DNA of 64,000 bases, from positions 434,001 to 498,000 of the forward strand of contig JBAMDO010000568.1 in NCBI GenBank assembly GCA_037074765.1. The letters run 5' to 3'. Shown in pieces: positions 11,001 to 26,000 of the stretch (the stretch's first letter is position 1; every line of letters starts with the position of its first letter). The DNA comes from Mansonella perstans (lineage: Eukaryota; Nematoda; Chromadorea; Rhabditida; Onchocercidae). The position numbers were made by a program, and so were the translations under genes. The notes below the pieces were generated by a model. That model had not been told where the DNA came from and did not search any database. It saw only the letters and a list, made by a program, of their open reading frames with translations.

Positions 11001-14000
11001 AGCTGAAGATGATTCATGCTCCAATAAAGGTTCTAGCATTGATGAGTCTGCAAAAATAGGATCTCATTTCAATCTTATAGAGATACATTTTTGATTATGA
11101 AAAAGAAAAACAACCGAAGCTGGAAAACTGATGAAATCTCTCGAATAAAGTTATAAAAAAAAGTTAAAGAGCAATTAAAATGCTACCTGTCGTGGACACT
11201 TGTAATGTACTTTGGTTTCTGCTATGAGCTCCAATGTTTCCTGAATCCAACGATGCCAGTGGAGCAACTGCATGAGCTCCACCGATTGTCCAATCCTCTT
11301 CTGCTTTCAAATGCTCATTAATTTTAGGATATATAAAGCTTGAAAGTACCTAAAATTTGCAATGATAAAATAACAGTTGGAAAATTTCAGATTTTGAAGT
11401 TTGCAAGATGCTTGAAAATACAATGCCCAACAAAACAATAAAACGAAAACACTGAAAACCTGTAAACAAATTCACTGAATTGATGTTTAATTGCATCATC
11501 GAATAGCAAATCCTACCAGCTTTTTTCATCAGAAAAAATTCAAAAAAAAGAAAGCTATAACAAGAAACTTCGAAAGTGCATTATCATTATTTCTTCAGAA
11601 AAGAAGCAAAACATACCCTCAACACATGAGTAACATTTCGTTCGTCCTGTTTTTGCTTTAGAACGTGCAAATCAACATCCCACTGCTGCTGCGTAGTTCC
11701 ACTGCCAAAACCAGTACCTTTAGCCCAAAAACTGTGCTGCTGGGTAACATTCGAAGCAGAGCTTACTGCCGGTCCAGCACTTACTGAACTATTCATACGT
11801 TCTTCTGCCGACAAGCCAAAGTTGGTTATTTCTCCCGAGTGATCCGGTTCTATCGAGCTCCTTAACAAACGTTCGACCAAAACAGCCTGTAAAGAGTTAT
11901 GCAAAAAAAATAGCATTAAACAGTGTACATCTTGTCAAAAAAAAAATGTACTTACCGCCTCAGGCACTGGCGGAAGAGAGGGCGGCCGTACTGACCTTTC
12001 CCTATGCTTTTGATGAGTATAATGAGCCAAACAATCCAACAAAACATCCAAAACACCACTCGTTACTGCAGCTTCCCGTAAGGACCTGTAGCGTACACTA
12101 AGACATGATCGCTTTCTATACTGATGGAATTTGTAAGTTATGTTCCCCTTTTAAATTAAGCTTTCGATAGAAATAATAAATATTTCATGAAAACTATCTT
12201 AAAAATTAATTATATCATTAAATAATGACGACAATGATATGATTTCAAGGCATTTTAAAGGTATTTTACGGCATTTTCTACAATAATTTTAAGGCACAGC
12301 TTTGTTTATCGACCGAAGTGCCGTATGCTCGTTCTTTTCTACTAATTTATTAAATCTATCCACTTTACAGTCTAAGGAAGAATACGAGAGCGGTGAATTC
12401 GTCCCAATTTTCAAGGTTTGGTAAAATGAAAACGATAAACAATGTTTGTGAAAGCATAGAAAAAATAAAGCAGAAAGGGATACAGAAGCATGAATTATAC
12501 TAACTGTCATATTACTTCCTATATCTTAACTTGGGTTGAGTTTTCAGAAAATTAGAAAAAACCGGCTTGAAACAATAAAAAAAAATATTCATTGTTTCAT
12601 ATTTTTTCTTACTGTTTGTTCTTGACTTTCATAAGACTCGACTTAGGGCAGTAATAAGAAAAATAATAAAACGATATAGCATAACTTACTTTCCAGCAGA
12701 TGAATAAGGCAAATACTTATTGAATAATTCTTCTAGAACGACAAAAGGCAATGAACCAAGATTTTCGTACTCCGACTTTGGTTTTGATTCGGACTGTGAC
12801 TGACTGGCTCTGTGAAATAGACCTGGCTTCAGCACTTGTGGCTTGTTCACAAGCGATGCTGCAATTCAGAAATAGAAAAATAAATTATATAAAAATAACT
12901 TCGCAAAAATTTATTGTTTCGTCGCCTCAAATTTCAATTCATTTTCTGCATTCTAGATATGAGCAAGAATTTATTATTTACCTCCACGGAATTTCAGAAT
13001 TCTGTGCAACTCAGGAGAGCCTAACAAAGGCGAAAAACTTCATAATATATTTCAGCAAAAATTAGACTTACAGAGAAAAAATGTTAGTATCATGTTTAAC
13101 TGCCAATATGTTTAATTATGTTTAAGGAAGAATTTTAGAATGAAAAAAGGAAAACAAAAAAGGCAATTACTTTCAGTAGTGACAACGCCCATTGCAAGCC
13201 GAAGAAGACCTTTAGCACGTTTGCGATCGTATGTTACTAGTAGTTCGGCATAACCTTCTAATCTTAAGAACATACTGAAAGCGACGATCATATGTGGCGA
13301 TAAACCTATTGATAGCGCTTGATTCGATGGTTGTGGACCAATCTTCTGCAGTTTTTTGCGCTAAAGAAATCTTATAAGCAAGCATCAACATAAATATCCC
13401 ATAAATCTTTCACTTTTACAAAAGCATCAGCTAAGCATAAAAAAAAGCTATAAAATAAGGAATTAAAATGCAGAAAATGAAAACTAACCGCTGCATGACT
13501 ATCCGAATTATCTGTATAGGAGAATAAGGGATAATATGTCCATCCTTTCGCTTCTCCCGGAGTAACCGAATCGATGTATTCAAAGTCATCATAGCCAGCA
13601 GTCACATCCGTTTCACCGCCGAAAACGGGTACATGTAAGGTACTGTACGTTGGTTCTACAGCTAACAAATCAGGCGACGAAAAAACAGATGCTGGACATG
13701 CATAGCTCGATGTTAGCATTTCGTTCATAGCTAACGTTCCTGATGAATCTATCAACCATCGTTGCTCAGCTGATTTCCCTTTCGAATCTCTAAAACAACT
13801 CCAATTTAAACACGATCAAATCCGATTTCCACGTTTCTTCCGATTTTAGTAACAACTAAGCTGAAAGTAATAATTTACTTTATATCTATTATAATGTTAT
13901 AGTGGTAGCAAGCAGTACCAACTGCAAACTCCTAATTGTGTATGTCTTTGATTCATTTCTCATTTTTTGTCTTTGATTCATTTCTCATTTTTCAGTAGCA

Positions 14001-17000
14001 AATATGAAAAAAGAAGAAAACCTGAACGAATGAATGACGGTAGAAGCGTTAAATGTTGGATGACATACTTGCAGATGCACCGCTAGAAGTGCAAGACCAC
14101 TTGCGCGTGCAAAATACTGCAAGGTTGATGTCTGTTCCGTGAGCTTTACATCTGGCTTTAGAAGTGGCATAACACCAGTATCTTTTGTCAGACCTGGAAC
14201 AAATAGCTAAATCTATCATTCGTTCAAAAAGTTGCACTTTAATTCTCAATAAGTGAGGGCTACGTTTCTTGCGAAGAAAAATCACAAGTCAAGGTCACCA
14301 GCATAGATAGAGAATATATTTGACGTGCAGACCACCCAAAAACATGGAATAGTTATGCATAAGCCAAATAAACCTTCGATTCCAACAAAAATACAAAAAG
14401 AATTCAAAAATGTATGGTAAACATTAATCCCATAATTATGCTTAATTAAAAAATTGTATTCATTACATCAGATTAACTCGAGAATAAATGAATTGGTTTA
14501 GCATCGACGAAGTAGCTATATGTTCGGTACAACTAAGTACTGACATATTCTTACAGATAAAAACATCATTACTTCGTCTATTTTAATTGATATACCACTG
14601 AAGATACCGTGAGACTGAATTTATTAATTACTACAATCAAAAAACAGCTGAAGACAAACTTGATCGCTGAACAAACGAAAGTGAAACAGTATAGTAGCCA
14701 TCAGCACAATCTTCAACTGCTACTTTTGTTACATCGCCACCGGTCATTTTTTGTTTCCTGCAAAGTATATAATTTAGAATAACGAAAAGCATACAAAAAA
14801 AAAAAAAAAAGTAAATCAGCATACGCATTTTTCTCCAAACCCATAAATGATTTTCAAGTTTGCGGAGTGCACACTCTACTATAGAGAATTATTACCACTA
14901 CTATTCTTAGTTCCACTTATTACTGAAATTTAAATTTAAAATTCAATCAACTGAAAAGCATGAATATACTACATCCCATTAAGAATACTTATTAAAAATA
15001 AATACCACTTGTTTATCACGGTTCCGTTCTAGAAAATAAAAATTATGATAAAGAACCTACCAGGCTGAAGAAGTTAAACGTCCGGAAGCAAACAAATCTC
15101 CCACCAACTGACCAATCTTCCAATCACCCGTCATTTCGGTGAAACCATGACAATTTCGAACCGCTAGACGGGAAGACGTAGAAGGGGGAAAAGTTATCGT
15201 CGGATCTAAATGAAAAATCTCGTATTCATTTGATACATAATGGACGCCAAATCATTTATCAAATTTCTCAAAAATCATACCTTCATTGTTAACAACAGAT
15301 GATAAGTTTTGCGGCTCATCCAGTGCTGTCTAAAAAATTACGAGTTTGCTTAAAACTAAAGATATTATTTAACAAAATGTTAAAAAAGATTCTCTGTAAG
15401 AACTGATTATGCAGTAAATTCAACAAGATCTTTTATTTTACTCTATGCATGAGGTTTTCTGAAATGGAATAGAATAATATTGAATAAGGTGAAAAGGATT
15501 TCATTCGCTGATCATTCTCTTCACCTTATTTAAGAAATGGGCATAAATTTGTGACAATGTTAATTTTATTTCTGTACCACGAACGCAAGAATTTGTTCTT
15601 AAAAAAGCATAAGAATAACGCTTACAGAAATTTTTGCCAGTTGCCAAGAGTCATTTGTATTTTTATGCTCACAAAGAGCAGAAATCTCATCCACAGTAGT
15701 ATATAAAGATACTTTTAAATAACGTTCTCTCCGTGTACAGCCAAAGAATGGATGTAGCATACGATCTGAAATAAATTCTTCGTGTTATTTCAAAAAAAAG
15801 TTATCGTTTAATTTATTTACAAATAGAAAAGACGGAAAAAGTTGTGAAAGAAACTTGGAATGTCAAAGGACAGGAAGCAAATTGAAGTGTCTTCTTCGAT
15901 TGCTTTTACAGGAATCATCTCGTCGTCGAAAATACACTTCAATACCATTTGTTGAATTGCACCATTGAAGCTACTGGCGCTTTTCAACAAAGAACATAAA
16001 ACGTGAGCTATGCGTTGACGATGTGCGCCACCAACAGTAACACATCTGAAACACTTTTTAATTCTGTTAAAAAACTTCGAAGGCTTGAGAACTTCTAAGT
16101 TATACCATACTACACAAATTTTAAGTCATAGCATTCATATTTATAATAACCCGACATTTATTTCCATCAATCTTTACGCCTCCTGTGCTAATAAAAGGTT
16201 AGTTCTAATTCGGCTTTTCCTGAATTCGCTAAAACTAAATTCGTTTTTTATAAAATCTTGGAAAAAATGTACTGTGAAAGCAAACTGATTGTAGCGTCCT
16301 CTAATTTGATACTTTGTTTACCGGATGAACGAATCATATCTCCAGGTGAAGCAGCACAACGAACCACACATTTTATAAGCGAGTCAAAAAAACGCGAACC
16401 ACCCATGCAATCTAGGAACTTGACGACATCTTCGATGTAACAAAGCGATGCCAAGCATCGAACCATGCTAACTAACAGTGACATATGTTCCATGTTTGTT
16501 TCTGAAATTCCACGTTTACTGATTAAGCTATTAAAAATGACTGTCCTCTTATTTCCTCAGAATTTTAGACTTTTTATGTCAATGATTCCTAGCTCTAATT
16601 CACAGCTAATGATTCAGATTTCTCCAAAGAACTTTTTAACTACCAGTGCATGCTGCAAAGTATCCACTAATAAATAGTTGATTTTGAAAATCATCCTAAC
16701 AAAGACTAAATAAATCAACTCTTCAAAATAAGAAGTCAACCTTCGCAATAAGAGATAATCAATTCAACCCAATATTGTAAAAGACCGAAAGAATGCAGCT
16801 GTGATATGCTTGTTCTTGACTGGCACATTCGTTGTACAACACTAAACGCACTTTGGGTGATGCCTTCGGCTTTCGCTATAATTTAACTATTAAAAATTCC
16901 AGTGTCGTGATACATCGCAACCAGAAAGCCTTATACAACGACAAGATCTTCTTACATGAAATCGTACTGCATCAAATATATACTCTATGCATACATATAA

Positions 17001-20000
17001 CTCTAATTAATCAGTCTTCTACTTCTGTTAGTCCACATTTAAGAGCATTCATAAAGCATTTAAATACACTTCATTTATTTGATGATACAAACACATATGT
17101 TTCCATTTTTCAATTAATTGCACCGCAACCTCTATGTATAGCACACATAGCAACCTCTATGTATCTATGTATAGCAGCGTACTGTAAAATACACATATTT
17201 TATCGAAAGAAAAAATAACTAACGCTTATCGTCCATATCTAATAATCCGATCTCTTTCAATGCATTACGTAAAAGATGTGGTGCACCACGCATCAACGAA
17301 CATAACAACCAAGATGCCGATTTCGCTAATATATCATTGCATTGTTCACTTATATCCACTGCTATTTCACACAGAAATCTTAAAAAATATTTCATAAATC
17401 TCAGAGCTCAAGAATTACCTTACAGTCACCCTCATCTTTGTCAGAAAACTTCGAAATAAAATATAAATAATGCAAATTCTTGATACAAATTGTTTCAAGT
17501 TATAAAATACTTTCGAGATAAATGATTTATCCCATTGAAATATAAAATCAGTCGGTAAACTAAAGAATAAATCAGTTGTCCAATAGTCAAACTCATCGGC
17601 ACTTTGTAAAGAACCTCTCGCTTATAACTAAGCCAATTTATGATGGAATATTGTAAAATTTTTGGTCTTATAATTACGGATCTGTTGCCAGTTTATGGCC
17701 ACAGAAGTCTTAATTAACATTCTATGCAACTATCGAAAGGTAGAAAGATCATCCTTCGCCAAATGTTCAAAGAGACAGCTGTTGTCATTGGTTACTATAC
17801 CTGGAATTTTGTAAGCCAAACTCACTTGTCTACCCTATAAAAAGCTATGCATTCTATCCAAGATGGGTACCATTCTTTTTTATCATTGTCTTTAGAGCGC
17901 TTTTGACGTTCTCGATTAATTTCACCACCTTTTTTTTGTTATCATTATTCTGTATTAGACTGTATCGCTGTATTAGTATTTGCGCATTAAACGTATAAAA
18001 AAACTAAGGCCAAAATAAGCACCCCAAACAAAAGTCCTATAAGAGTAAGTGAGCTACAAAAGATTTGTGTCCTCACATACAACTCAACACGAGATTTCGC
18101 CCGAAGAAAATTCACTACAACCTTAGTATAAATATTTATTAATTAATTAGTAATTCCTTCGCTTAAATGACAGTGGATGTCGCTGGATCTTCCGAAAGAA
18201 ACCTATGTAAGGATATGAAATAATTAATGCTATAGCATCATCAATGATTTTACATTTATTACATGATATCTACAATGTTGAACTCTATTCATTGAATAAA
18301 TCTGCGAGAAATTTCGCAAACTGCAAAATTAATATAAATGAAAAAAAAAAAAACATACGGAAGGAGCTGTGGCGTCAGATCCATACACAATGCTAATGTA
18401 TCGAAACGCCGCTCTTCCACATTGATATTATGCCATATTATACAAGAGGCTGTCCAAATCAAAACAGCAGCAACATCCTGAAAATTTTTGATAATCCATC
18501 ACTTGATTAATTCACAGTCTTTAATATATCAGAATTATTTTGTTTCAGAATTTGTTGATTATGCTTGAAGAAAAGATTTTATTGACAAAGGTTACATATT
18601 ATACGAGTATGAATGCATAAGGCAAAAAGGAAACTTCCTCACTTCAAAAGAAGACAGTGGCAAAAACATACTTTTCCTTACTATCATCATCAAAATATAC
18701 TCTCAGTATCTTGTTGGAAAGTGAAATATAAATTGGCATTCAGATAGATAGTCATAACAAGATTAAAGCATGCTGGAGTGCTAGAACATATCAACGAAGA
18801 ATGGAAGAACATCATTCAAATGCCCTTTCCACAATGAAAGAAGGAGGATGACACGAAGTATGCAGAAATGATAGAAAAAAACCAAGGAATATTAAACTTG
18901 GTAATCCAAGCAATGGAAACAATGTCAACTCAAAATAGATATAAAGATTCAAGAGATAAAATCTAACGTCTAAAGAGTTCGATTAATCTCAGATCAAGAA
19001 TCGAGTTAGCAAAAACTGTTGCAAGACGACAGAGTGATGACTGATCAGATGTTATCTTGAGAAGTTGAGAGAGATTCTCAATGAACAATTCAGTGATGAA
19101 ACGGCAAGCTAAGTAATTAGAGAGTCACTGCAGGTGTTTGTAATATTCAACGAGAAAAATCAATTTAAAACAAAAAGATGACCTGAGACAGAAATATTCG
19201 CATGAAATTGGGCTTAGTGGAACTCGTTTAATCAATTTGATTTCTTACTCACCACTAACTTCATTGTGAGAATCTTAAGTCTCTAATGGTTTCTGTTGTA
19301 TTTTTCTTTACAGTCTCAGGAAACTATTGAAATTAAAATGCTATTTATATTATGTATGTAAAGTTTTCTGCACTCTACCATACGATTCAAAACAGCGATC
19401 CGATCACAGAAATTTTTTACTAGACATTTGATGTAATGAAAGGAAATAAATTTTAAGTGAATTGGTAAAAAAATTTAAAAAGCGGAACAAACCCGAATTG
19501 GCCCCTTATAATTCTGCGAAGTGATTATGGTTGTAACACCAAGAAGCACTTGAGACTGCTTCATAACACAAATTTGATATTCTTTTTGTGTACATAAAGT
19601 AAAAAGTAGATTTGGAAGCCATTCCAAGGATTCGTTGGTAACTGTATTGCCTTGCTCTGCAACAAAAAGCGCTTAAATTTTAATATTAGAAAACGTGATT
19701 TTATGCAAATATGTTTAATTCGAAAGTCTTAAGGGTCTTATAGATTAAAAGTTATAAATTGAAGCAAACCTATATATTGAAAAATCAACTCAACAATCGA
19801 ATACGGCTTTGCTCGTTCATGATCGATTTGACAAAAAAGTTCGGAAATACGATGGTAAACCAGAGTGGATAACGGTCGACCCAAAAACAGCGCTACTACG
19901 GCACGTGGAAGTCCCGAAGCATATTGCCAAATGCAATACTTTTCAAGATAACATAGTTGTACCATAATGGAAAGCCATTGTACGCTGCAATCAACATTGA

Positions 20001-23000
20001 GTTTTTAATTAATGAATATTAAATAATTATTCGATTTCTTTTTCTAGCAAATATTCCATGATATCCTTTTTATCGTATGAATGCAACAATGGTTGAACAG
20101 TTGAATGTTGAGATAAAAAAAAAATTTCAAGCTTCAAAGAAGCCTAGAATTCAATATTGATCAAAGGAATTTGATTCGCTAACGAACTGTTTGATACAGA
20201 TAAAACAATGAACTAGTGAAAATTTGGATCTGCCCCTCGATTTGATACTCAACCAAATTTTTGTCAGGCGCAATTATTTTGAATAAGCAAACGACAACAC
20301 TAGTGATTTAAATTTAACGAACATGTAGAAAAAAAACATTAAATAAACAATAAATGAATAAATCTAGTGGAAAAACAAATTTTAAACCGGAAAATTAGAA
20401 ATGAAGAACAGGAATTTTGTCTTTACAGTTAATTATTTTGCAGAAATTGTCAATTGAAGAATAATGCTTACAAATCAGTATTTTTTGGACATGTATACGA
20501 CAATGAAGTCGTAAAGTTCATTCCTAACAACAGTATTTGTGACAGAGATAAGTTTGTCGAGTCTGGTGGTTTCTTGAAATAAAGACGCACCTGAAAGAGA
20601 TTTCGAAAATTTAGGAAACTTTCTTTTCCTAAATTCCTAAAAAACAAGCTTAAAAAAACTGGAACAGTTTTAAAAGATATTTTTACGCATACAGCAATAA
20701 CAGGGAGTTTGTATGAATATGTTGAAATGCGAATTTTGCTATATCCACTAGTGCTAAGTGGAGAGCCAAGACTGTACCACTGAGTAAGAGATATTTCCGA
20801 ACACAGTTCAACTTGAACAGCTGCCGGAGCGCCTGAAAAACGTATTTATAAATTCAAAATAAGCCGGAAGAATATCTGACTCAAAAATTACAAAAAAAAG
20901 TTCGAAAAATCATTGAAATAAAACAATGAGGTTTAGGAACAATAATTCCAGAACTTCTGTAAAATTCGCACAAGAATAAAGCAAACTCACTGCTTAAGGC
21001 AGGAATATGGGGTCGGATCTGTACTTCGTGCAAAACTATATGGTAAGGAAGATTAAGGGTAATATCGAACCATTCTCCATTACCGTCATTAAAATGATAA
21101 CTCCAATTAGCGATTCGAGTACGACGTGGTGCAGCAACGGCAATCAGAGATAACAACTGTCCACTAACATTTGGTGTTTGTTCAGAACTTATCGTACCTA
21201 GAAATTAAAAAATGAGTACCCGTAATGCGCCTTTTTAAAAAAGCACTGCTCAGTTCGAATCAAATCTAAAAAAAAAAAGTTTTTGAAGATTAATTCAATT
21301 AAAAACTGAATTAACAGTTGGCTAGAAAACACTCTTGTAAGTTTATTTCAGAAACCGAAAAGCTGATAAAATTGATCTCTGAATTAATTTATATCTAGAA
21401 AACTCCGTTTCACAGCTTTACTCTCTCTTTTTTTTCATTCTTTTCAAATTTCTACACATTCTCGTTAAGTAAATGCAACACTCACAAAGCGGTGCGTAAT
21501 TGTACAATCCATCAACCAATAGATCACTTTGTAACTTCGGTGCCTGCCACCCATAATCAGTGCTACCAGCGACCTGGGCCGACAGTGAAGCAAGTTGTCG
21601 TATAAGAGGCGCAGAAATCGGAGCTGTCCAATCATTTGTTGAAGCCAGTATGGAACGTTCCAATTCATGTGCCACAATTAAGTGTCCTCCTGAAGTTCTC
21701 AAAAGATTATGTAGCCACTGTGCATATTAAAGGCGATGAAAATGTGGATAATTATTGGGAACTTTTTTTACAGTCCTAAATTTAATTTAAAAAAGGTTTA
21801 CTTCTTATTGATCAATGTTTCGCCGAATAGTATAGTCTTGAATAAGGAAGAAATTTCTTAGACCGAGAAAATCTATTGCCAGAATACATTCGCTATTCGG
21901 TTGCAGAGGAAATGTTACGACAATAGAAAATTTATGACAACTTGACGATAAAGTTTATTAAGTCATGTCACCTCGTGTCAAAGCAGATGGAAACAGAAAA
22001 AAACGAACTCAGAAAAGTTTGTACATAAATTTATTATTATAGTAAAAATGAAGTGTTGGAGAAAAATAAACTAATCTGCGCTAAAACTACATGCTCTATA
22101 GCTTAGGCATTACTCAATTTGAAGGAAGCAATCAAAATCTTCCAGTTAATATAGATAAAAGAAATAAGACAGATTAAAAAATGAAGAAACTGACCTAGTT
22201 CAGCAAAATAAATCTGATTATGCTTGAAACTTAGCATATGTACAAACGCAAATGCAAGCGGTTTTGAAAGAGAATAAATAGATGGATTAGCACAGCGTTT
22301 TATTATTTCAACAGCTATTTCGAACAAATGCTTTGTCTCACGCGATACGCGCTGCGATATTTGCAGTAATATGGAGAGCGCATGATCACCCAAAGTTACG
22401 CGATTCCAACTACAATGACTTTTATTTATTGCAAATTTGCAATGATTTAACTGGAGTTTGTTCAACTTGCAAACATAAAGCAATCAATTAGAACAGCCCT
22501 TTTTGACTTCAAAAATACATTACATTAATTCGTTTAGCTTTTTTTAAATAATATTAGTCGAAATGTCATCGAGATCAGTCTAGTTTCAAAAGTAAATGAA
22601 CATGATTCAACAAAATACTTACTCCTCCAGAGAGATTAAATCTATATCCGGAACTGCACTTTCGCATGCTGCCACAATTTCAAACAATTCTTCGACTGCA
22701 GTTGGGAAGCCATTCAATAAATGATCTGATATTTCACTTGAACGGTCCAAATAACAAGCGACCTAAAAAATATCAGAATGATTCATGAATATAATGCACT
22801 TGTGAATAAAATATCTATCACTTATTAGCAATTTGTGTTACTTCAGTTTTTTTTTAAATGGTACAGAAACTAAACTGACGCCAGCATTTCAAACCTCGTC
22901 AGCAACAGATAAATCAGCCTTACTCGACAATTTCGACTCACATGTCACACTGAAATACAGAAATAAATTATGATTACCTGATTTAGCATTACCAGACGCA

Positions 23001-26000
23001 ACATATTTGACTGACTTTGCAAACGAGGAAGCAATGAAAGACGATTTAGTGAATCATTGTGTGTTTCGAGTGATCGTTTTGGATAGACAAATTGCTGTGA
23101 GGAAAAAACAAGCATAAAAAAATATTTATGGGCAGCATTAGTGCAAAAAAGTAGGCAAAAACCAATTTATGTTTGTGAATTAAGTGCTGGTAATCGGCAT
23201 CTGATTATGAATAGCAAAAATAAATTCGATATGCCGAATAACATTCAATACGTTAAATAGTTGATTCTCTCTTACATAAAGTAAAATAAAAATTCTCTTA
23301 TTTAACAGCTTACAAAAATAACTTTTAGCATTAGTAATGTCAACTGTAATTAGAATATCTCAACTAATGAAGCTTGCATAAGTCCCACATCCATTCATCC
23401 TCTATCATTTGTCAGTGTGGATAAGACTAAACCTGCTATAAGAATCCCTCTCTTATAAAAATGACTATTCGGCTAAAACCTGAACGAAACTTGCAAACAT
23501 ATTAAGCGTATTATACTGTTATGCATCATGAAACAAGATACGCACCATTATGAAGACTTGGGGGGAGGGGAGGAAAATTTACGGCAAGATACGTTAAAGA
23601 ATATAACGAAATACGAAATAAGACTTGTTATCTCAAAATCTATCAATCATTATCGAGTGATGATAGAATATGAGCAGAAGGGACAAACCGTCTTACTAAT
23701 TCTTGGATCCAGTTTTTCTTGCTCATGGCTAATTTGTCGACAGCTACTTCGAAAAAATGATGGCATATGCAAGGAAAATATTCTTTATTTGCTTATTCTT
23801 TTCTAATGTGCACAAATACTTCTTTCAATGAAACTTACATCAGGCATCTGCAGATAATATGGACCTTGCAGTTCCCACAGCTCTGAAGTATATGGATGGC
23901 GAGACAGATCGGTATTTTCACACGCATACTGTACATTGGTCGGTATCGGTATCTTTTGAGTAGACTAAAAAAAATTCTGCTAATAGAAATTTATGACGCA
24001 ACAAAACCATATCACACTTGAACAATTCTGTCCTGATTCCATAGCAATAAAGAATGAGCCAATCACATTATTTTTGATGCTGCTATTTGTTCGTCCTACT
24101 TCATTTTCTCATTTACTACTTAAGTTTTCTTGTTGCAGTTAACAATAAACTAGTCAAACAATACAAGATTTGAAAATCTTCGAAACAGTTCAAACAAAAT
24201 CTTTAGTAAAACGGTAGAATGAACCAGTGTCAATAACTGTGAAACCATGCAAAACTTGCATTTAATAAACAAAAGAAATTATAGTCAATAAATATTTAGC
24301 TTCAAACATAAGTTTGAATTGAGCTGCTTGCAAAAATACTGACTTACTACATTCGAAATTCAAAGCGAAAGAAAAAATCAAACTTGGAAGCATGTGTTCG
24401 GTCGGAGATACGAATTAGCAGAGACTAATGAGTAGCCCCCAGATGACTTGTAACAATGAATGAAATTTCGTGTTGTATGAATCGATGATGATATATATCC
24501 AGCAAGCTCCCGAGCTAGAAATAATCTTTCATTTATTTTTAACGTTTGATGCGCATATTGTAGTATTCAATTGCAATCTGGACAACGGCTACAAAGCATA
24601 AATCGATTCAGACTTTTTCGCATAAAGCATTCGAACTAACAAACATACCTGATATCCAGTTATTCACTAAATGAAAAAAAAATTCCTAAACTATTCTATT
24701 TCCCCGAAATTCATTTGAAGCTGTTTAAATAGAAATACTTCAATTGAAAATTCAACAACTTTATAGCTTTTGCTCAACTTTACAGCATTTACTACTCTTC
24801 TCTAAGCACCAATTGACTGGATATTCTTTATCGTCAAACAAATCTAGTTCTCTTACAAAATGAATTCACAAAAATTATATCAAAGTGTTTTAAACTAAAA
24901 AACACTTACGTGCCACGCCGACATAGTCTGATGCATAATTCGTCACAATATTTAATAATTCAACTAAACAGTCGATTGGATATGAGAAATTAATCAAATC
25001 ATCCCTGTAGTTGTAATCAAAACATTATTCTCTACGTTATGCCATAAAATAATAACAAGTGGTCATCTTTGACCATTTATACCAATGACTTTAAAATAAC
25101 TTCATGAAATCATTCGAAACGAAACCAATTTCCTTGCTTGAAGACGAAATCCATAATAATTAGCTTTGATTCTTTAATTATTTATTTGGCAGTCTTCCAA
25201 ATCCCTTTTCACTAAGAATGAGAACATCTTTCGAAATACATTCATTAAAATTAATAAGATATTGTTAGTAAATAACATCATACTGTTGTAAAGTAATATC
25301 CTTGAGGACACTGAGAATTTTGACACAAAGAATTGCACGAAGAGAGATATCACAGGAATCATGAAGCCGTGTAATAAAACTTTTGAAGGCAGATATAGTT
25401 GAAGGACCAACCTGAAAATATAATTTCGCGCATATACAATTTCGAAGAAATTTTTTCTTGAAAATTTAAAATCTAAAGAAGTTTGACATGATCACTTTAT
25501 TTTCGTCTGACAAGAGTAATTTTGGTAATTTTTTTTTTCAATTTTAGCAATGACAGCAGTAAATAACACTATGCGATTACTGTTTTCAAAGGATAGCGCA
25601 CGTGATTCTGTGCCTTTTAAGTTATATAACTCTAATCACTAATACAATGGATGAAATGAAACCACATCGACATCAAAAATGGCGCTAATTTATCAGTTTA
25701 TGATGCAAAATTTGGATAAACACTTACCGTCAACGAATAGTTGATTCTTGAGATACTTTTCGACAAGAAATTATTTATCAATTTGCAAAAATGAGGCGAT
25801 TCAATTACAAGTGTTAAAGCCGTCGACTAAAAACATGTATAATTACCAATAAAAAATTGTAAGCATAGTAATAGCTTTATTTCATCTACTTCAAATTAAT
25901 TTTGTAAGACGAAAGTGTTCATCCACAATATTTCATCAACGTTTCGGATATTTTTGAAATTGAAATGAAGTGTGGTACTAAAAAATCAAGATCCTCCACA

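Noticed and set aside
23528..23806. A 92-codon plus-strand frame with a G-rich run (about 23560-23574) in a BIRC6 intron
   Set aside because: It is on the opposite strand to the host gene with no recognisable domain. The G run lacks four separate tracts, so I did not call a quadruplex or a nested gene.
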